NCBI GenBank assembly: GCA_045590415.1
Contig: JAZNRA010000115.1
Location: 1-9,273, forward strand
Direction: 5' to 3'
Length of the DNA: 9,273 nt
Source: RGIG3009 sp045590415
Lineage (GTDB): Bacteria; Bacillota; Clostridia; Oscillospirales; Acutalibacteraceae
In this document: piece by piece, positions 6,196 through 9,273 of the stretch
Numbering within the stretch: position 1 is the stretch's first letter
Layout of the letters: each line of letters starts with the position of its first letter
Program-made: the position numbers and the translations under genes
Notes under the pieces: model-generated
Told to the model about the DNA's origin: nothing
The model's input: only the letters and a program-made list of their open reading frames with translations
The model's database searches: none

Positions 6196-6207
6196 CTTAA
6201 AGGGCAC

Positions 6208-6236
6208 TTTACAAAACTATAGTCCTATGCTATTAT
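6208..6236 (+). promoter_or_regulatory. sigma-A promoter of the serine dehydratase gene
   Basis: TTTACA (6208-6213), a 17-base spacer and TATTAT (6231-6236), with TGC directly before the -10 (extended type). The predicted transcript starts near 6243, about 20 bases before the ATG, leaving room for the AAGGA ribosome site. Confidence 0.7.
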
Positions 6237-6263
6237 GAAACAAACTGCAAGGACGGTACGCCT

Positions 6264-7463
6264 ATGAAATCCATCAAATACATGTATAAGATCGGCTTGG
6301 GGCCGTCCAGTTCCCACACCATGGGTCCCGCTTATGCCGCATCCCGTTTTTTAGAGCTTTACCCCGACGCCACACATATTCACGTCACCCTGCTGGGCTC
6401 GCTTGCGAAAACCGGCAAGGGCCACGGGACAGACCGAGCCGTTTCGGAGATCTTTTCTCACGTTTCGCACGACATTGTGTTCGACCCCGAAACCAAAACC
6501 GATGTGCACCCGAACACGGTGGAATTCGTCGCATTCAAGGATACCGATGAACTCGGCAGAAAACGGTTTTACAGCATCGGCGGCGGAGAGATCGAATCGG
6601 ACGATGAAAAAGCCGACGCAAAAGCGCAGGTGTATAAAGAAAAGAATTTCAGCGAGATCGCCGCTCTGTGCAAAGCCCAAAACAAGCGCTTGTCCGACTA
6701 TGTGTTCGAGCACGAAGGCAACGATTTTAAGCCGTATCTGCTTACCGTTTGGAAAACAATGCAAAACGCCATCAATGAGGGACTCAGCAAAAGCGGTATT
6801 CTTCCGGGCGGCCTTTCGGTAGAGCGCAAAGCGCAATTTCTCTTTAACCAAAAGCACATCGACGAGAGTCCTCAAACACGTGAAAACCGTTTGGTGTGTT
6901 CTTACGCCTTTGCGGTCAGTGAACAAAACGCCGACTGCGGCGTCATCGTCACCGCCCCCACCTGCGGCTCCTGCGGCGTTCTTCCCGCTGTTTTGAAATA
7001 TATGCAGGAAAAAAACAACTTCTCCGATGACGATATTCTCCGCGCCCTTGCCGTTGCCGGACTCATCGGCAACATCGTCAGTACCAACGCCTCCGTCAGC
7101 GGTGCCGAATGCGGTTGCCAAGCGGAGATCGGCACGGCGTGCAGCATGGCAGCCGCCGCCTTATGTGAATTGTTCGAAATGGGTATCGACCAGATCGAAT
7201 ACGCCGCCGAAGTTGCCATGGAACATCATTTGGGGCTCACCTGCGATCCCGTGTGCGGTCTGGTGCAGATTCCCTGCATCGAACGCAACGCCGTGGCGGC
7301 AATGCGCGCCATCAACGCGCTCAGTCTTGCGAACTTCTTGTTCGCCAGCCGAAAGGTCTCGTTTGACATCGTCGTGGAAACCATGTACCAAACGGGCAAG
7401 GACCTCTCGCATTTATATCGTGAAACCTCCGAGGGCGGCCTCGCACGGTTATATAATCAATAA
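6264..7463 (+). CDS. sdaA: L-serine dehydratase (ammonia-lyase), single-chain iron-sulfur type
   Basis: The enzyme converts L-serine to pyruvate and ammonia using a [4Fe-4S] cluster. The chain holds both domains in one polypeptide. The N-terminal part begins with GLGPSSSHTMGPAYAA (11-26) and GHGTDRAV; the C-terminal catalytic part carries TAPTCGSCGVLPAV (230-243), SGAECGCQAEIG (279-290) and CDPVCGLVQIPC (327-338). Spacing matches the Legionella enzyme's cluster cysteines: C285, C327 and C338 (intervals 42 and 11). At 399 residues it is shorter than the usual 450-460 of E. coli SdaA/SdaB. It ends EGGLARLYNQ without the near-terminal cysteine of the single-chain type, and has no ACT domain. AAGGA lies ten bases before the ATG. 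It has its own promoter, follows the LysR gene and ends at a two-way terminator facing spoVAC. A role in amino-acid catabolism with the nearby peptidase is inferred. Confidence 0.93.
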   Translation: MKSIKYMYKIGLGPSSSHTMGPAYAASRFLELYPDATHIHVTLLGSLAKTGKGHGTDRAVSEIFSHVSHDIVFDPETKTDVHPNTVEFVAFKDTDELGRKRFYSIGGGEIESDDEKADAKAQVYKEKNFSEIAALCKAQNKRLSDYVFEHEGNDFKPYLLTVWKTMQNAINEGLSKSGILPGGLSVERKAQFLFNQKHIDESPQTRENRLVCSYAFAVSEQNADCGVIVTAPTCGSCGVLPAVLKYMQEKNNFSDDDILRALAVAGLIGNIVSTNASVSGAECGCQAEIGTACSMAAAALCELFEMGIDQIEYAAEVAMEHHLGLTCDPVCGLVQIPCIERNAVAAMRAINALSLANFLFASRKVSFDIVVETMYQTGKDLSHLYRETSEGGLARLYNQ

Positions 7464-7464
7464 T

Positions 7465-7497
7465 AAAAATGCCTGACCGAATCGGTCAGGCATTTTT
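7465..7497. terminator. bidirectional intrinsic terminator between sdaA and spoVAC
   Basis: AAAAATGCCTGACCG pairs perfectly with CGGTCAGGCATTTTT around a three-base AAT loop. Runs of five A and five T flank the stem, so it works on both strands. It fills the whole gap between the sdaA stop (7463) and the spoVAC stop (7499). Confidence 0.93.
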
Positions 7498-7498
7498 C

Positions 7499-7942
7499 TT
7501 ATAACATCTGTATTACCCAATAAATCAAGCCATACACCACACTCGCCATCACACCGTAAACGATAACGGGTCCCGCAATGGAAAACATTTTGGCACCCGT
7601 CCCGAGAATAAGTCCCTCGGATTTGAACTCCATGGCGGGCGATGCCATGGAATTGGCAAATCCCGTGATGGGTACGATCACACCCGCTCCCGCATGCTTA
7701 GCAACGTTATCGTATACGCAAAATGCCGTGAGCAGTACACTCAAAAAGATCAGCGACAAAGAACCGATCAAGCGCGCGTCTTTTTCGTCCATACCGGTTT
7801 TACTTACCAGATCCATGACGATCTGCGCCACGGCACACAAAAAACCACCCGCTAAAAACGCGAGGATACAATCTTTGAAGATCGGCGACCCCTTGGCACG
7901 TTTTTCCGCCATCGCCTGATAGTTTTTTTGCGTCATTTTCAT
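7499..7942 (-). CDS. spoVAC: stage V sporulation protein AC (SpoVAC)
   Basis: This 147-residue integral membrane protein belongs to the SpoVA complex, which sits in the inner forespore membrane and carries dipicolinic acid; SpoVAC itself is described as a mechanosensitive channel in Bacillus. Family features seen are the N-terminal QKNYQAMAEKRAKGSP (5-20), hydrophobic helices at about 26-45, 58-77, 82-100 and 117-143, and the conserved stretch GAGVIVPITGFANSMASPAM (85-104) followed by EFKSEGLILGTGAKMF. Length is as expected (about 150). I keep ATG 7942; an in-frame stop lies just upstream, and a second ATG two codons later is possible. The ribosome site is unclear (GGGAG 11 bases away or GCGGG adjacent). 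Its usual neighbour spoVAD lies about 3.6 kb away and is broken, with unrelated metabolic genes between. A sigma-G-like promoter precedes it. Confidence 0.92.
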   Translation of the reverse strand: MKMTQKNYQAMAEKRAKGSPIFKDCILAFLAGGFLCAVAQIVMDLVSKTGMDEKDARLIGSLSLIFLSVLLTAFCVYDNVAKHAGAGVIVPITGFANSMASPAMEFKSEGLILGTGAKMFSIAGPVIVYGVMASVVYGLIYWVIQML

Positions 7943-7948
7943 CCCGCA

Positions 7949-7973
7949 TCACACTCCCACGCCGATAGTGTGA
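7949..7973. promoter_or_regulatory. inverted repeat at the spoVAC leader
   Basis: TCACACT (7949-7955) and AGTGTGA (7967-7973) form a perfect 7-bp inverted repeat with an 11-base centre. The right arm overlaps the candidate -10, and the left arm overlaps the end of the GGGAG sequence before the spoVAC start. It could be an operator or a leader hairpin that covers the ribosome site. Confidence 0.4.
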
Positions 7974-7994
7974 CAAAAACTCCTTGAAATATGC
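7966..7994 (-). promoter_or_regulatory. sigma-G-like forespore promoter of spoVAC
   Basis: On the minus strand GCATA (7994-7990) matches the sigma-G -35 and CACACTA (7972-7966) matches the -10 CATnnTA at all but one position, with a 17-base spacer. The start would lie about 18 bases before the spoVAC ATG. In Bacillus the spoVA operon is controlled by sigma-G, which agrees. Confidence 0.5.
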
Positions 7995-7995
7995 A

Positions 7996-8025
7996 AAAGC
8001 GCAGTCTTTCAAAAGACTGCGCTTT
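7996..8025 (-). terminator. intrinsic terminator of the DUF1015 gene
   Basis: AAAGCGCAGTCTTT (7996-8009) and AAAGACTGCGCTTT (8012-8025) are perfect inverted copies, giving a strong hairpin with a short loop. A short T run follows on the minus strand. It begins three bases after the DUF1015 stop, so spoVAC needs its own promoter. Confidence 0.8.
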
Positions 8026-8028
8026 AAA

Positions 8029-9249
8029 TTACCGTATTTTACGTGCTTCCACGTAGTACCGTTTTTCGTTGGCTTCTCCCATGGAAAACGTTTTGCGCGG
8101 GAAATGGCCGCCGACACGGATCCCTTCGAAAAAGCCGTCTTTCGGGATGCCCTGCAACAAGATGCCGAGCGAATCGGGCGCTTCACACAACTCGCGCACC
8201 GTCTGATCACCGTGAATGTAATCAATGGTCGCGTCGTGCGTTTGCAGATACTCATCGAGATAATTTTGCAACACCGCGATCGGGAGCATCCCATTCGCGT
8301 TATCAAGCGCGTATCCCGCATGACCGACAAACTCAATTTCGTCGCCGTCAACAAGCGTCATGCCCTGCTTTTCCACGTAAGTTTTAAATCCACCGATCAG
8401 ATTGGCAGCATCCACGTGAAAAACGACACGGTGAATGGGCTCAAACAAAATCGCCTCGTCGTGCAGGTTTTCGAGTTCCACCAACGCATAGCGCGCGGGA
8501 TGATGTTCCGCTTCGGTGGGAGATAAGGTAGCTTTCAAGTTTTCCCAGCAGATCTTGGCGGTAGCGAGCGAATGATTGCCGTCCCCTACCGCATACAAAA
8601 ATCCGTCTGCTTTATCATACAAAGCGTTCAAAGCCGCTGCCAAACCCGCTTTGGATGCTTCATCTTCTACCGCCCAGCCGCGCAGATGACCGCCGCCTTG
8701 CATGAGTTCAATATCATACAGAGGTGCCTTATCTTGCTTTTTGGCAACGAGCGGCTCGATCACGGTGCGATCGGGATCGTCGATCAACACCAGTACGTGC
8801 GGCAATTCCAACGGCGCGTTTTGACGAATTTTCACACGCGGGGGCAAGCGATCCGCAACCGTACCCTCGGTCGCACGGGTGAGCAGGGTGCCGGTAGTAA
8901 AATCGTAACATTCCAGATCCAGAGCCGCCATCAAGCCGAGCCGTTTACCGGACGGGGTTTCCCTCTCCAGCACGATAAAGCCGTCCTTCACGGCGCACTG
9001 CAGCGTCCCGTCTTCCAGATAGCGCCGCATCGTCGCATTGACCTTTTCCGTGTTATCCCCCTGCTCCAAAAACACCTCGGGTTGGATCAACCGCAGAGTG
9101 GACGGTACCTCGCCCACAAAGCTCTCCACCTCGTGCCAATACTGCGGCTGCGAGGTAAACTGATCGCACGCGATCACCGCCCATTTCGCCATATCCACGG
9201 TTGGCGCGGGCAAATACATATCGGTGGACCGAATTCCCGGAAACTGCAT
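8029..9249 (-). CDS. DUF1015 family protein
   Basis: This 406-residue soluble protein is of the DUF1015 family, common in anaerobic bacteria and of unknown biochemical function; members have been found near serine biosynthesis genes (serA/serC). The hallmark VGDGNHSLATAK lies at residues 221-232, followed by RYALVELENLHDEAILFEPIHRVV (252-276, in two conserved blocks) and DYIHGD near the C-terminus. The N-terminus PGIRSTDMYLPAP and AVIACDQFTSQPQYW (24-38) also fit the family. The start is firm: AAAGGAG lies seven bases before the ATG at 9249. The stop is followed at once by a terminator, so it is transcribed separately from spoVAC. No signal peptide or membrane segment is seen. Closeness to a serine dehydratase gene is suggestive but that gene is on the other strand. 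The promoter lies at or beyond the window end. Confidence 0.88.
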   Translation of the reverse strand: MQFPGIRSTDMYLPAPTVDMAKWAVIACDQFTSQPQYWHEVESFVGEVPSTLRLIQPEVFLEQGDNTEKVNATMRRYLEDGTLQCAVKDGFIVLERETPSGKRLGLMAALDLECYDFTTGTLLTRATEGTVADRLPPRVKIRQNAPLELPHVLVLIDDPDRTVIEPLVAKKQDKAPLYDIELMQGGGHLRGWAVEDEASKAGLAAALNALYDKADGFLYAVGDGNHSLATAKICWENLKATLSPTEAEHHPARYALVELENLHDEAILFEPIHRVVFHVDAANLIGGFKTYVEKQGMTLVDGDEIEFVGHAGYALDNANGMLPIAVLQNYLDEYLQTHDATIDYIHGDQTVRELCEAPDSLGILLQGIPKDGFFEGIRVGGHFPRKTFSMGEANEKRYYVEARKIR

Positions 9250-9273
9250 ACTAAAACTCCTTTATTCACCGAA

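Noticed and set aside
6351..7121. 256-codon minus-strand open frame inside sdaA
   Set aside because: It is antisense to a well-conserved serine dehydratase, and its composition is that of a G+C-driven shadow frame.
7800..8354. 184-codon minus-strand frame bridging DUF1015 and spoVAC
   Set aside because: It overlaps both genes out of frame, crosses the terminator hairpin at 7996-8025, and its first half is an arginine/serine-rich shadow.

Overview
The window looks like chromosomal DNA of an anaerobic, endospore-forming Firmicute of the class Clostridia, probably a gut Oscillospiraceae/Ruminococcaceae-type organism. The basis is two spoVA-family sporulation genes, a CotJC-type manganese catalase, a DUF5714 protein typical of clostridia, strong AGGAGG-type ribosome binding sites and sigma-A promoters of Gram-positive type. 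The genus cannot be read from the sequence.

Layout. The left part (about 1-3046) is visibly AT-rich. On the minus strand it carries a possible operon of a 3-TM membrane protein (598-927), a 51-residue membrane protein (412-567) and a DUF5714 zinc/iron-binding-type protein cut by the window edge (1-361). A plus-strand manganese catalase/CotJC gene (1044-1706) ends at a strong two-way terminator. It converges with a minus-strand pair of small P-loop kinase-like genes (2270-2779, 1775-2260). A stretch of about 370 bases without an intact gene follows. It holds an orphan coding tail (2854-2979), short direct repeats (2988-3038) and a roughly 200-bp imperfect palindrome bounded by AGACCATACC/GGTATGGTCT (3047-3248), resembling a MITE.

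The right part (about 3249-9273) is richer in G+C. It begins with a spoVAD gene that keeps only about its first 212 codons; its reading frame runs into the palindrome and stops in the apical loop. Next come an M20 metallopeptidase (3975-5123, minus) and a divergent LysR regulator (5218-6195, plus). They share one fully symmetric promoter in which each -10 overlaps the opposing -35. A single-chain iron-sulfur L-serine dehydratase (6264-7463, plus) follows. It converges on spoVAC (7499-7942, minus), which has a sigma-G-like promoter, and then DUF1015 (8029-9249, minus).

How the genes fit together. The M20 peptidase, LysR regulator and serine dehydratase look like a small peptide/amino-acid catabolic cassette (peptide cleavage, then serine to pyruvate and ammonia). 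It sits between spoVAC and the broken spoVAD, genes that are usually adjacent in one sporulation operon. The composition change, the palindrome and the spoVAD truncation all coincide near 3050-3250. That is either a real rearrangement at a mobile repeat or an assembly junction at that repeat. I see no CRISPR array, tRNA, rRNA or intact transposase.
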